Shown here one piece after another: positions 36,783 through 45,361 of a stretch of 64,000 bases of DNA (the stretch's first letter is position 1; each line of letters opens with the position of its first letter). The translations under genes and the position numbers were made by a program. The DNA is from CALGFI01 sp036374435 (GTDB taxonomy: Bacteria > Actinomycetota > UBA4738 > HRBIN12), in NCBI GenBank assembly GCA_036374435.1, contig DASUTU010000030.1:39995-103994 (forward strand), in the 5' to 3' direction. Below the pieces are notes generated by a model. It searched no databases, was not told the origin of the DNA, and saw nothing but the letters and a program-made list of their open reading frames with translations.

Positions 36783-38128
36783 GTCGTCGTGTCGAGGATG
36801 GCGCGAACGTGCTCGATCGTCGTTCGCGGGTTGACGAAACACAACCGGGCGACCTTCTCGCCCTCCCACAGCGTGGGCTGCACGAACGCCACGTGGTCGC
36901 GCAGGATCCGTCGCCACCACGCCTCGTAGTCCTCGGCGTCCCAGCCCAGCCGGCGGAACACCACCACCGACAGCTCCGGCTCGACGACGAGCTCGAGCTC
37001 GCGGCGGCCGCGGATCTCCTCGGCGGTCGCGCGAGTGACGGCCAGGACCTGCTCCACCGCCGCTCGGTGCGCGTCGGTACCGTGGACGGCCAGGGAGAAC
37101 CACAGGGGGAGCCCTCGCGCCCGGCGGGAAAGATGGGGAGCGAAATCGCTCGGGTTCCACTCGGCCGACGCGTTGAGCGTCTCGAGGTACGCCGCGTCCT
37201 GGCGGTGGGCCGCCCGGGCGGCCTCCGGATCCCGATACACGAGGGCGCAGGCGTCGTAGGGCGCGAACAGCCACTTGTGCGGGTCCACGATGAACGAGTC
37301 GGCCCGCTCGAGCCCGCGGAAGCGCTCGCGGACGGTCGGCGCGAGCAGCGCCGCACCCCCGTAGGCGCCGTCCACGTGCAGCCAGATCCCGTGTTGGGAG
37401 CAGGCCGCGGCCACCCCGGCGAGGTCGTCGACCAGGCCCGCGTTCGTCGAGCCGGCGCTCGCGGCCACGGCGACCACCTCCGCCGGGTCGTGGCCCTCGA
37501 GCCAGGCCCGGAGGCCGGCGCCGGTGAGGCGTCCGCCGACGTCGGGGACCCGGTCGAGCTCCACGTCCATGATCCGCGCCGCGGCGGCGACGGAGGAGTG
37601 CGCGGACTCGGCGCACACGATGCGCCGGCGCTCTCGCTTGCCGCCGCGGGCGACGAACGCATGACGAGCGGTGATCAGCGCCGCGAGGTTCCCCGCGGTC
37701 CCGCCCGAGACGAAACACCCACCGGCCCCGGGGGGCAGGCCGGCCAGGTCGGCCAGCCAGCGAAGGACCTGGTTCTCGGCCCAGACCGCCCCGGCCCCCT
37801 CGATCCAGGTGCCGCCGTAGGAGCAGGCGGCGCTGACGGCGAGGTCGAACAGGACGCTCGCCGGGGTGGGCGCTCCGGGGACGAACGCGAGAAACCCGGG
37901 ATGGTCGGTGGACATGATCGTGGGGGCGAGTTCGTCGCCCCAGATCCGCAGGGCCTCCTGCCCGCCCAGGCCGCCGGGCGTGATCGTGGCTCCGACCCGC
38001 CGGGTCAGCACCTCTGGCGAGGGCGGCCGGTCGAGCGGCCGGGGGTTCGCGATGCGGCCCCTGGCGTAGTCGACGATGGCTCGCGCCAGCCCCTCGGTTG
38101 CATCCGTGTACTCGTGCATCGGCGACAT
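36779..38128 (-). CDS. PLP-dependent group II decarboxylase (aromatic-amino-acid/glutamate decarboxylase-like)
   Basis: A 449-residue fold-type I PLP enzyme. GCFVSGGTAGNLAAL binds the cofactor phosphate, WLHVDGAYGG has the Asp that pairs with the pyridine nitrogen, and SFIVDPHKWLF carries the Schiff-base Lys. The family decarboxylates aromatic amino acids, glutamate, diaminobutyrate or cysteine sulfinate. The substrate cannot be assigned. GGTWIEGAGAVW and YGGAALLAPT are typical of the tyrosine/DOPA-type branch. The start is ATG 38128, with GGGGGAAG 8 bases upstream. It is in a probable operon with an aminotransferase upstream and an HAD hydrolase downstream. Confidence 0.85.
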   Translation of the reverse strand: MSPMHEYTDATEGLARAIVDYARGRIANPRPLDRPPSPEVLTRRVGATITPGGLGGQEALRIWGDELAPTIMSTDHPGFLAFVPGAPTPASVLFDLAVSAACSYGGTWIEGAGAVWAENQVLRWLADLAGLPPGAGGCFVSGGTAGNLAALITARHAFVARGGKRERRRIVCAESAHSSVAAAARIMDVELDRVPDVGGRLTGAGLRAWLEGHDPAEVVAVAASAGSTNAGLVDDLAGVAAACSQHGIWLHVDGAYGGAALLAPTVRERFRGLERADSFIVDPHKWLFAPYDACALVYRDPEAARAAHRQDAAYLETLNASAEWNPSDFAPHLSRRARGLPLWFSLAVHGTDAHRAAVEQVLAVTRATAEEIRGRRELELVVEPELSVVVFRRLGWDAEDYEAWWRRILRDHVAFVQPTLWEGEKVARLCFVNPRTTIEHVRAILDTTT

Positions 38129-38169
38129 GGCGAAAACTTCCCCCACCGGACGGTCGACGAGGCCTCAGG

Positions 38170-39552
38170 CTACGCGACGAGCGCCGAGCAGAACTCGTCG
38201 AACGCCTCGAGGTAGCGCTCGACGTCCTCCTCCGAGTGCTGCACCGAGATCGTCCACTGCTCTTCGTCGCCGGGCGTCATGAAGATGCCGCGGTTGATCA
38301 TCCAGGAGAAGGAGGCGTAGAAGAGCTCGGGGATGGTCTCGAGGAAGTCGCGGTAGCTGGTGAGCGGCTCCTTGCGGTACGAGACGCATCCCTTGGCGCC
38401 CAGGTCCACGGCGTGCGCCGGGATCCCGGTCTCGACGATGGCCCGCTCGCACCCCTCGGCCAGCATGGTGCCGAGCTTGCCGAGGTGGTCGTAGGCGTCT
38501 TTCGTCAGGACCTCGGTCAGCGCGGCCAGCCCGGCCGCGACCGAGAGCGGATTCCCGTTGAACGTCCCCTGCTGGGCCGCGCCCTTGGTGACCAGGTCCA
38601 TGAACCGCGCCTCGCCGCCGAAGGCACCGATGGTGGCTCCGCCGCCCAGAGCCTTGGCGAACGCCGCCAGGTGGGGCTTCACGCCGTAGCGCTCGGCGGT
38701 CCCGCCGTACGCGATCGTGCCCCCGCACTTGACCTCGTCGTAGATCAGGACCGCGCCGCCTGCTTCGCACGCGTCGCGCAGCGCCTGGAGGTACCCGGGT
38801 TTGGGCGGAACGAGCCCGATGTTCATCATCACCGGCTCGAGGATCACCGCCGCGATCTGGTCTGGGTTGTCCGCGAAGGCCTGAGTGACGGCTTCGGCAT
38901 CGTTGAACGGCACCACGATGACCGTGTCCCACAGCGCCTCCGGGATGCCCTTGGAGGTGGGCCGCGTCGTGTACCAGCTCTGGCCCTCGGCGCCGGTCTC
39001 GTACCGCATCTCGAGCACGTCGGCCTCGGGCACCACCGAGAACAGGAGCGAGTCGTGGTGGCCGTGGTACGAACCCTCCATCTTCACGACCCTGTCCCGG
39101 CCGGTGGCCGCCCGGGCCACCCGGAGGGCGTCCATGGTCGCCTCGGTCCCGGAGTTCACGAACCGCATCTGCTCGAGCTGGAACCGTTCGCAGATGGCCT
39201 CGGCCAGGGCCACCGTGCTCTCGGTGGTCACCGCGAAGTGGATGCCCTGGTCGGCGACGTTTCGGATGGCCTCGACGATCTTCGGGTGGGCGTGGCCCAC
39301 GACGTTGACGCCGAACCCGCCGTGGAAGTCCACGTACTCCGTCCCGTCCACGTCCCAGACTCGCGACCCCCGGCCGCGCTGGAGATAGACGGGGTAGGGG
39401 TGGCCGGCTTGGAAGTTCGACGCGACTCCGTTCGGCATGCTTCGAACCGCTCGCTCGAACAGCGCCTTGGACGCGGGCGTCCGCTCCAGCAGACGCGCCG
39501 TCTCCCGATCCGCGATCTCGTTCGCCCTGGCCTTCAGCCGCTCAGCATCCAC
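38170..39552 (-). CDS. Class III aminotransferase, glutamate-1-semialdehyde aminomutase-like
   Basis: A 460-residue PLP enzyme. RFVNSGTEATMDALRVARA, GSYHGHHDSLLFS, LIYDEVKCGG (aminomutases usually have LIFDEVMTGFR) and the Schiff-base Lys in AAFAKALGGGATIGAFGG support the family. It resembles HemL but has a longer N-terminus and differences in the DEV region, so a different amino donor/acceptor pair is possible and a role in heme synthesis should not be assumed. The start is ATG 39552 with GGAGGTG upstream. It lies 41 bases ahead of the decarboxylase on the same strand, suggesting joint amino acid metabolism. Confidence 0.8.
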   Translation of the reverse strand: MDAERLKARANEIADRETARLLERTPASKALFERAVRSMPNGVASNFQAGHPYPVYLQRGRGSRVWDVDGTEYVDFHGGFGVNVVGHAHPKIVEAIRNVADQGIHFAVTTESTVALAEAICERFQLEQMRFVNSGTEATMDALRVARAATGRDRVVKMEGSYHGHHDSLLFSVVPEADVLEMRYETGAEGQSWYTTRPTSKGIPEALWDTVIVVPFNDAEAVTQAFADNPDQIAAVILEPVMMNIGLVPPKPGYLQALRDACEAGGAVLIYDEVKCGGTIAYGGTAERYGVKPHLAAFAKALGGGATIGAFGGEARFMDLVTKGAAQQGTFNGNPLSVAAGLAALTEVLTKDAYDHLGKLGTMLAEGCERAIVETGIPAHAVDLGAKGCVSYRKEPLTSYRDFLETIPELFYASFSWMINRGIFMTPGDEEQWTISVQHSEEDVERYLEAFDEFCSALVA

Positions 39553-39593
39553 GGCGTATCACCTCCGATGGACCGAGAATCTACCCGAGCGGC

Positions 39594-40091
39594 CTACGGA
39601 CGGAAGTTGACGAACTGGAGCGCCAGGCCGAAGTCCTGCTCCTTCACGGCCCGGATGACCTGTTGGAGGTCGTCCTTGGCCTTGCCGGTCACCCGGACCT
39701 GGTCGCCCTGGACCTGGCTCTGGACCTTGACCTTCAGGCCCTTGATGAACTTCACGATCTCCCTGGCCTTCTCGTCGGAGATCCCCACGTTGACGTCGAT
39801 GCTCTGCTTCACGGTCCCCTTGGCGGCCGGCACGGTCGGCCCGAAGTGGAGGGCCTTGAGCGAGATCTCGCGGCGGACCGCGCGCTCTTTGAGCACCTCC
39901 ACGGCGGCCTTCAGCCGGTCCTCCGTGGACGAGCGGACCTCGATCAGCTTGTCGTCCTGGGACAGCGAGGTCCCGGTGTCCTTGAAGTCGTAGCGCTGGG
40001 CGATCTCCCGGCGGGCCTGGTCCACCGCATTGGAGACCTCGGGCATCGAGACCTGCGAAACGATGTCGAAGGAGAAATCGGTCTTGGCCAT
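39594..40091 (-). CDS. yajQ: YajQ-family cyclic-di-GMP/nucleotide-binding protein
   Basis: A 165-residue two-domain protein. FDIVSQVSMPEVSNAVDQA at the N-terminus, QRYDFKDTGTSL, and the C-terminal QSQVQGDQVRVTGKAKDDLQ and FGLALQFVNFR are classic YajQ/DUF520. The family binds RNA or cyclic-di-GMP and acts as a regulatory partner protein. The exact role in this organism is unknown. ATG 40091 lies 6 bases after a TAGGAT -10 box, so the mRNA is probably leaderless. Confidence 0.93.
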   Translation of the reverse strand: MAKTDFSFDIVSQVSMPEVSNAVDQARREIAQRYDFKDTGTSLSQDDKLIEVRSSTEDRLKAAVEVLKERAVRREISLKALHFGPTVPAAKGTVKQSIDVNVGISDEKAREIVKFIKGLKVKVQSQVQGDQVRVTGKAKDDLQQVIRAVKEQDFGLALQFVNFRP

Positions 40092-40103
40092 GCCCGTATC
40101 CTA
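40092..40103 (-). promoter_or_regulatory. Leaderless-type promoter of yajQ
   Basis: On the minus strand TAGGAT (40103-40098) is followed by 6 bases and the ATG at 40091. No Shine-Dalgarno is present. Confidence 0.5.
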
Positions 40104-40122
40104 GCCAGCCGAGGCGTCTTGT

Positions 40123-40128
40123 TATCCT
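40123..40128 (+). promoter_or_regulatory. -10 box of tRNA-Tyr
   Basis: TATCCT lies 13 bases before the mature 5' end of the tRNA, the usual spacing for a short leader. It lies between the divergent yajQ promoter and the tRNA. Confidence 0.4.
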
Positions 40129-40141
40129 TCCAGGTGCTTCC

Positions 40142-40226
40142 GGGAGGGTGCCCGAGCGGCCAAAGGGAGCGGTCTGTAAAATCGCCGGCGTAGCCTACGG
40201 AGGTTCGAATCCTCCCCCTCCCACCA
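40142..40226 (+). tRNA. tRNA-Tyr (anticodon GTA)
   Basis: Acceptor GGGAGGG (40142-40148) pairs with CCCTCCC (40216-40222). The anticodon loop CTGTAAA has GTA at 40176-40178. T-arm GGAGG-TTCGAAT-CCTCC is at 40199-40215. A long variable arm marks a class II tRNA, as expected for bacterial Tyr. CCA is encoded (40224-40226). Confidence 0.95.
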
Positions 40227-40269
40227 CCACTACCACCACCAGCCATCCACGCAACCGGTTGGATCTGAG

Positions 40270-41295
40270 GTGACGAGGCCTCGGCTCGATCTCTCCCGGT
40301 CCCAGATCCTCGCGTTCCGACGGCGCGTCGGCGCGCTCGACGAGCGGCTCCCACGCGGTGGGCGCTCGCTCCGGCGAGCGGCGTGGGCGGGGTTGCAGGA
40401 CAGCATGCCGCGAGCGGCGCTCCTGTCGATCCATGCCCGCGTCGAGGGGACCGGGCCGTCCACCTGGGAGGATCCATCTCTCGTCCAGCTCTGGGGCCCG
40501 CGGTACAGCGTGTACGTCATCGCGGCGCGCGACCTCGTGGTCTTCTCACTCGGACGGCTGCCGGACGAGCCCGGCGCCCGGCGGATCGCCGAGGACCTGG
40601 CCGCTCGCCTTCGCACTCACCTCGGTGATGACAGGACGACCGACCGCGAGGCGGGTCGGGCGCTCGGCGAACGCAACCACAACCGGCTCCGGTACGCCGC
40701 CCCTACCGGCACGGTCCTGATCCGGTGGGAAGGCGCTCGGGCGCCGACCGTCTGGTCCGTTCCTCCTCCCGAGCTCGACCCGCGCGACGCCCGGCTCGAG
40801 CTCGCGCGGCGGTACCTGCACGTCTTCGGCCCCACCACGCCCGAGGCGTTCGCCGAATGGGCGGGAATCCCGATGCGGCACGGCGTCGCCGCGTTCGAGT
40901 CGCTTCGTCGATCGCTCACGCCGGTACGGACGCCGCTCGGCGACGCGTGGATCCTCACCCGTGACGAGGCGGCCTTCCGCACCGGCCCCGGGCCCGCGGC
41001 ACCGGCCCGGCTCCTGCCGAGCGGCGACGCGTATTCCCTCCTCCAGGGGAGGGATCGCGAGCTCCTGGTCGCCGACGCCGACAAACGGGCCATGCTCTGG
41101 ACCCCGCGGGTCTGGCCGGGCGCCCTCCTGGTGGACGGCGAGATCGCGGGGACGTGGCGACGCGCCGATGAGACCGTGACGATTCGGGCCTGGCAGCGCC
41201 TCACGCGCGCGTCGCGCGAGGCGATCGTGGCGGAGGCCGAATCCATGCCCATCCCCGGGATCGCTGGTCGCATCGTGGTCCGCTGGCAGGACTGA
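40270..41295 (+). CDS. Winged-helix DNA-binding protein of the AlkZ/YcaQ-like family
   Basis: A 341-residue protein of the winged-helix DNA-binding domain family (Pfam HTH_42), which includes actinobacterial AlkZ-type DNA glycosylases for alkylated or crosslinked bases. Visible family traits are DLSRSQILAFR at the start, LQDSMPRAALLSIHARV, VQLWGPRYSVYVI, YLHVFGPTTPEAFAEWAG and the C-terminal LLVDGEIAGTWRR. The catalytic QxQ/QxD type motif was not clearly seen, so enzyme activity is uncertain. GTG 40270 is preceded by GGATCTGAG. It converges on the permease-amidohydrolase gene with a 20-base gap. Confidence 0.75.
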   Translation: MTRPRLDLSRSQILAFRRRVGALDERLPRGGRSLRRAAWAGLQDSMPRAALLSIHARVEGTGPSTWEDPSLVQLWGPRYSVYVIAARDLVVFSLGRLPDEPGARRIAEDLAARLRTHLGDDRTTDREAGRALGERNHNRLRYAAPTGTVLIRWEGARAPTVWSVPPPELDPRDARLELARRYLHVFGPTTPEAFAEWAGIPMRHGVAAFESLRRSLTPVRTPLGDAWILTRDEAAFRTGPGPAAPARLLPSGDAYSLLQGRDRELLVADADKRAMLWTPRVWPGALLVDGEIAGTWRRADETVTIRAWQRLTRASREAIVAEAESMPIPGIAGRIVVRWQD

Positions 41296-41315
41296 CGTCG
41301 GCCATGCCGGCGAGG

Positions 41316-43769
41316 TCAGATGCTCGGGAGCTTGAAGCCGGACTTGGCGACCACGTGGTCGCGGGACTCGGCGGCCGCCCGCTTCACGGCCGGCCAGTCC
41401 ACGTGCAGCAGCTTGCCGTGACGCTTCATCAGGTGGCCGGCGATCACGACCGTGTCCACGTTCCCGGTGTCCATCCCGGCCACGACCGCCGTGGCCGGGT
41501 CGTTCAGCGGCGTGACGTTCATCCGGTCCGTTCGCAGCAAGATGAGGTCGGCCTGTTTGCCCGGGCTCAGCGTCCCGACCGTCGAGTCGAGCCCGTTCGC
41601 CCTCGCCCCCTCGATCGTGGCGCACTCGAGGACCTCCCTGGCCGACAGCGGCGACTTGCCGTTGTTCGCCGCCAGCGCCCGTTGCAGCGCGAGCACCGAG
41701 CGCATCTGGTTGAACATGTCTCCGGGGACGTTGGTCTCGACGTCCACACTCAGGCTGGGACGGAGCCCTCGATCGAGGAACTTCTGGATCGGCGGCATGC
41801 CGTGGCCCATCATCATCTCCACGGGCGACGCCAGCGACACCGTGCCGCCCGTGTCCACGATCATCTGGATCTCGGTGTCGTTCAGCGTGGTGCAGTGGAT
41901 GTAGGTGGTGTCCGGACCCAGGAGGCCGGCCTCTCCCATCTCCTGCACCTTGGCGTCTTTGCCGTAGGACCCGACCCCCACGTGGGTGGTGATCCGTGCG
42001 CCGGTCTCTCTCGCCAGCTTCCAGTGGTCGCGGGACACCTCGAAGTCGGTGAACTCGGGACCCGGCGCCGCGAGCGCGAGCGTGAGCTTCTGGTCGTACG
42101 AGGAGAAGTGTTCGTTCGCCGCCCGCACGAACCAGCTGGGCTGGCGCTCCTCCCACTTGCCCCACCAGGGGAACCCGTAGGCGAACACGGCCCGGAGCCC
42201 GGAGTCCCTCAGCGCCTGGATCACCGCGTCGGTGTGGGCCGGCGATCCTTGGATGTGCGACCAATCAAGCAGAGTCGTGATCCCCGCGTCGATCGCGCCG
42301 AGCGCCGAGACCAGGTTGCCGATGTAGGCGTCCTCCGGACGGTAGGCGGGCGCCAGCTTGTGCAGAACGAACGAGATGTAGCTCGACCGCCCCTCCAGCG
42401 GGACGTCGGTCCCGATGTTGCGCAGGAGCCCTTCCCAGATGTGACGGTGGGAGTCCACGAAGCCCGGCATGACGATCATGCCCGAGGCGTCGATGACCTC
42501 CGCGCCGTCGGCCGCGAGGTTGGAGCCGACCTCGACGATCCGGTCTCCCTCGACGAGGACGTCTCCGTTGGCGAGGTCGCCCACCTTCGGGTCGAGGCTG
42601 AGCACGGTGCCGCCTTTGAAGAGGGTCTTCCCCGCCGGTGCCATGCCGAAGTCGGTCCCGCTCGCGTACAGGGCTGGGAGCTCGGTGGCCTTCGGCGGCC
42701 GGCCTCCGATCATCAGGCGCCGGGCCCGCTTGTAGTTGCGCTTCACCAGCTCCTTCATGTCGGCGAGCTGGTAGATCAGGATGCCGGCGATCACCAGGAC
42801 CCCGATCACGATGAGCCCGTACTCGCCGGTGAGGCCCAGGAACGGCAGGACCGTGATGATCAGGGCCAGTAGGACCGACGCCACGACCGCCCCGAGGAAG
42901 GTGGCCCGCCCTCCCGAGAGCGCCGCGCCACCGAGCACCGCGGCCGTGATGCTGTTGAGCGCGTAGCTGTCGCCGATCTGCGCGTTCCCGACTCCCGAAC
43001 GCGCCATGACGAGGAACGAGGCCATGGTCGCGAAGCCGGCAGACAGGATCAGGGCCCGGATCCGGACCCAGTTGGTGCGCACACCGCTCCGCTTGGCCGA
43101 CCGCTCGTCGAACCCGGTGGAGCGCAGCTGGAGGCCGGAGCCGCTCGCGTGGAGCCAGTAGTCGAGGAGTCCGGCCGCCACGACGATGGCGAGGAACGCC
43201 ACGGGGACGGGCCCCAGGCGGGACGCCAGCGAGGAGGTGAACTCGCGGTTGATGACCCCACTGGGCGTGTCTCGCAGGGAGAGCGAGATGCCGTTCAGGA
43301 TGCTCAGGGTGGCCAGCGTGGCGATGATCGAGGGGATCTGGAACCCGCGGACCAGCGTGGCGTTGACCAGTCCCAGGGCCAGCCCGGCGAGGAAGATCGC
43401 GCCGACCCCGACCAGGATCTCGGCGCCCGTCGACTCGGGCACGATGAGGAACGAGGCGAGCACCACGCCCATCGTGATCATGGCCCCGACCGACAGGTCG
43501 AGATAACCGACCAGGAGCGCGTGCGTCTGCCCCATGGCGACCACCGCGAGCGGGGCCGCGAGGATGAGGACGTTCGTGACGTTCGACCGGTTGGCGAACC
43601 CAGGGAAGCGCGAGGTCGTGTACCAGACGAGCGCGCCGATCAGCAGGAGCTGGAGGACGACCGGCATCCACAGACGGAACCGGACGATCTTGCGCCACTT
43701 GTTCTTGTCGCGCGCGTCCCGCAGGACCTTGCGTACGGCCAGTCTGGCCGACTCGAGACGGGCGCTCAT
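41316..43769 (-). CDS. ABC-type permease fused to an amidohydrolase
   Basis: An 817-residue in-frame fusion. Residues 30-345 form an RbsC-like (BPD_transp_2) permease of about nine helices, with VGYLDLSVGAMITM and AAVLGGAALSGGRATFLG. After a basic linker (345-380), residues 383-817 are a metal-dependent amidohydrolase of the TRZ/ATZ deaminase type: GFVDSHRHIW (His441, His443), TTHVGVG (His596), YIHCTTL (His625) and SVDVET (Asp676). The HxxE catalytic Glu of this family is Val599 here. The enzyme would sit at the inner face of the importer and act on the substrate as it arrives (inference). ATG 43769 overlaps the ATPase stop (ATGA). The reading frame is continuous with uniform codon use across the junction, so a sequencing error is unlikely. 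Confidence 0.85.
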   Translation of the reverse strand: MSARLESARLAVRKVLRDARDKNKWRKIVRFRLWMPVVLQLLLIGALVWYTTSRFPGFANRSNVTNVLILAAPLAVVAMGQTHALLVGYLDLSVGAMITMGVVLASFLIVPESTGAEILVGVGAIFLAGLALGLVNATLVRGFQIPSIIATLATLSILNGISLSLRDTPSGVINREFTSSLASRLGPVPVAFLAIVVAAGLLDYWLHASGSGLQLRSTGFDERSAKRSGVRTNWVRIRALILSAGFATMASFLVMARSGVGNAQIGDSYALNSITAAVLGGAALSGGRATFLGAVVASVLLALIITVLPFLGLTGEYGLIVIGVLVIAGILIYQLADMKELVKRNYKRARRLMIGGRPPKATELPALYASGTDFGMAPAGKTLFKGGTVLSLDPKVGDLANGDVLVEGDRIVEVGSNLAADGAEVIDASGMIVMPGFVDSHRHIWEGLLRNIGTDVPLEGRSSYISFVLHKLAPAYRPEDAYIGNLVSALGAIDAGITTLLDWSHIQGSPAHTDAVIQALRDSGLRAVFAYGFPWWGKWEERQPSWFVRAANEHFSSYDQKLTLALAAPGPEFTDFEVSRDHWKLARETGARITTHVGVGSYGKDAKVQEMGEAGLLGPDTTYIHCTTLNDTEIQMIVDTGGTVSLASPVEMMMGHGMPPIQKFLDRGLRPSLSVDVETNVPGDMFNQMRSVLALQRALAANNGKSPLSAREVLECATIEGARANGLDSTVGTLSPGKQADLILLRTDRMNVTPLNDPATAVVAGMDTGNVDTVVIAGHLMKRHGKLLHVDWPAVKRAAAESRDHVVAKSGFKLPSI

Positions 43770-45361
43770 GCGCTGCCGTTCCCGGAAGCTTTGGGCATGG
43801 CGACCCCGAGCGGCGACCGCCCGGCCCGCGAGAGGCCCGGTCCCCGGACCATGGCCTCGACGATGCGGAGCTCGTCGAGCTCCTCCCCGGGGATCTCCTC
43901 GATGATCTGGCCACGCGACATGACCAGCACGCGATCGCACAGGCCGGCGAGCTCGAGGGGGTCGCTGGACTTGATCAGCAGGCCCGCTCCGGCGTCCGTT
44001 CGCGACCGCAGGGCCTGATAGATGTCGAAGCGAGAGCCGACGTCCACCCCCTGGGTCGGTTCGTAGGCGAGGATCACCGCCGGCTCCTTCAGGAACGTCC
44101 GGGCGACGGACACCTTCTGCTGGTTGCCGCCCGAGAGGAACTCGACGGGCTGCTCCAGCGACGGCGTTCGGATCTCGAGCGTGTCCACGAGCTCCTCGAC
44201 GCCCTTGCGTTCGGCGCGCCGGCGAAGGAAGCCGAACACGCTGAATCGCCGGAGCGATTGGATGGTCGAGTTGACCCGCACCCCCAGCACCGGCATCAAG
44301 GCCTCGCGTTTCCGGTCGCCGGGCAACAGCTGGATCCCGGCCTTCACGGCCTCGTGGGTCGAGATCAACATCAGCTCTTTACCCTTGCACACGACCCGGC
44401 CGGCCTTGGGCGGCTGCCGGCCCGCCAGGCAGTCGAAGAGCTGGGGCTGGCCGTTGCCTTCGGCGCCGGCGATCCCGACGACCTCGCCGCGCTTCAGCGT
44501 GAAGCTGATCGGCCCGAAGGACTGTCCCTGGAGGCCGTCCACGACGAGCACCTCCTGAGGCTCGGCGACCGCGACCGCTCGATGCGGGAAGGCGGCCTCG
44601 AAGGGCCGGCCCACGATCAGCTCGACGAGCTCCGCCTCGGTGGTCGAGCTGGCGTCGAACGTGCCCTGGCTCCGGCCGTCGCGCAGCACAGTGATGCGAT
44701 CGGCGATCTCGAGCACCTCCGGCAGCCGGTGGCTCACGTACACGACGCCGACGCCCCGGTCCCGGGACGCGGCGATGGCGCGGTGGAGCGCATCGACCTC
44801 GTCGGGCCCCAGCGCCGTGGTGGGCTCGTCGAGGAGCAGCACCAGCGGGTCGGTGGCTAGGGCCTTGGCCACCTCGAAGAGCTGGCGGTCGGCCAGGGTG
44901 AGGGCGCCCGCGGGGGCATCGGGGAAGAGCTCGAGGTCGAGGTCGAGCTCCATCAGGAGCCGGCGGGCCCACTTCTTCCGGCGCCAGAACGGCGGCCGCC
45001 GATCCGGCGGGGCTGCCAGGTAGAGGTTGTTCTTGACCGGCTGGGCCAGGATCAGCGACGTGTCCTGGTAGGCCATGGCCAGGCCGAGCTTCCGGGCCTC
45101 GGCGGGGGAGTCCCGGCGAAGGAGCTTGCCTCCGATCCGCACGGTGCCCCGGTCGGGCTCGACGACCCCGCTGGCGATCCCGAGGAGAGTCGACTTCCCG
45201 GAGCCGTTCTCGCCGACGATGGCGTGCACCTCGCCGGCTCGGCAGTCCACGCTGACGTCCGTCAACGCCCGGACCGCTCCGAACTGCCGGGAGACCCCCT
45301 GCAGCTCGAGAACCACGCGGCGTTCGGTCGCCGACTCTCCTACGGGATCGCTGCTGCTCAT
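43766..45361 (-). CDS. Sugar/nucleoside-type ABC importer ATPase (two nucleotide-binding domains)
   Basis: A 531-residue RbsA-like protein with two ATP-binding domains. Domain 1 has Walker A GENGSGKST, Walker B VLLLDEPTTALG and a weak signature ALTLADRQL. Domain 2 has a degenerate Walker A GAEGNGQPQ, a good LSGGNQQKVSVART signature and VILAYEPTQGVDVGSR, where Tyr replaces the Walker B Asp. In this family one site is often inactive, so function is still expected. It energises import by the two permeases encoded on either side. ATG 45361 overlaps the binding-protein stop (ATGA). C-terminal 25 residues are variable. Confidence 0.9.
   Translation of the reverse strand: MSSSDPVGESATERRVVLELQGVSRQFGAVRALTDVSVDCRAGEVHAIVGENGSGKSTLLGIASGVVEPDRGTVRIGGKLLRRDSPAEARKLGLAMAYQDTSLILAQPVKNNLYLAAPPDRRPPFWRRKKWARRLLMELDLDLELFPDAPAGALTLADRQLFEVAKALATDPLVLLLDEPTTALGPDEVDALHRAIAASRDRGVGVVYVSHRLPEVLEIADRITVLRDGRSQGTFDASSTTEAELVELIVGRPFEAAFPHRAVAVAEPQEVLVVDGLQGQSFGPISFTLKRGEVVGIAGAEGNGQPQLFDCLAGRQPPKAGRVVCKGKELMLISTHEAVKAGIQLLPGDRKREALMPVLGVRVNSTIQSLRRFSVFGFLRRRAERKGVEELVDTLEIRTPSLEQPVEFLSGGNQQKVSVARTFLKEPAVILAYEPTQGVDVGSRFDIYQALRSRTDAGAGLLIKSSDPLELAGLCDRVLVMSRGQIIEEIPGEELDELRIVEAMVRGPGLSRAGRSPLGVAMPKASGNGSA

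Noticed and set aside
40216..40240. CCACCA repeats after tRNA-Tyr as a CRISPR or microsatellite locus
   Set aside because: Only about 25 bases of CCACCACCACTACCACCA. They include the encoded CCA end and have no spacers.
43770..43940. Extended start of the permease-amidohydrolase fusion
   Set aside because: The extra residues are Arg/Gly-rich shadow of the ATPase gene. ATG 43769 gives the usual ATGA overlap.
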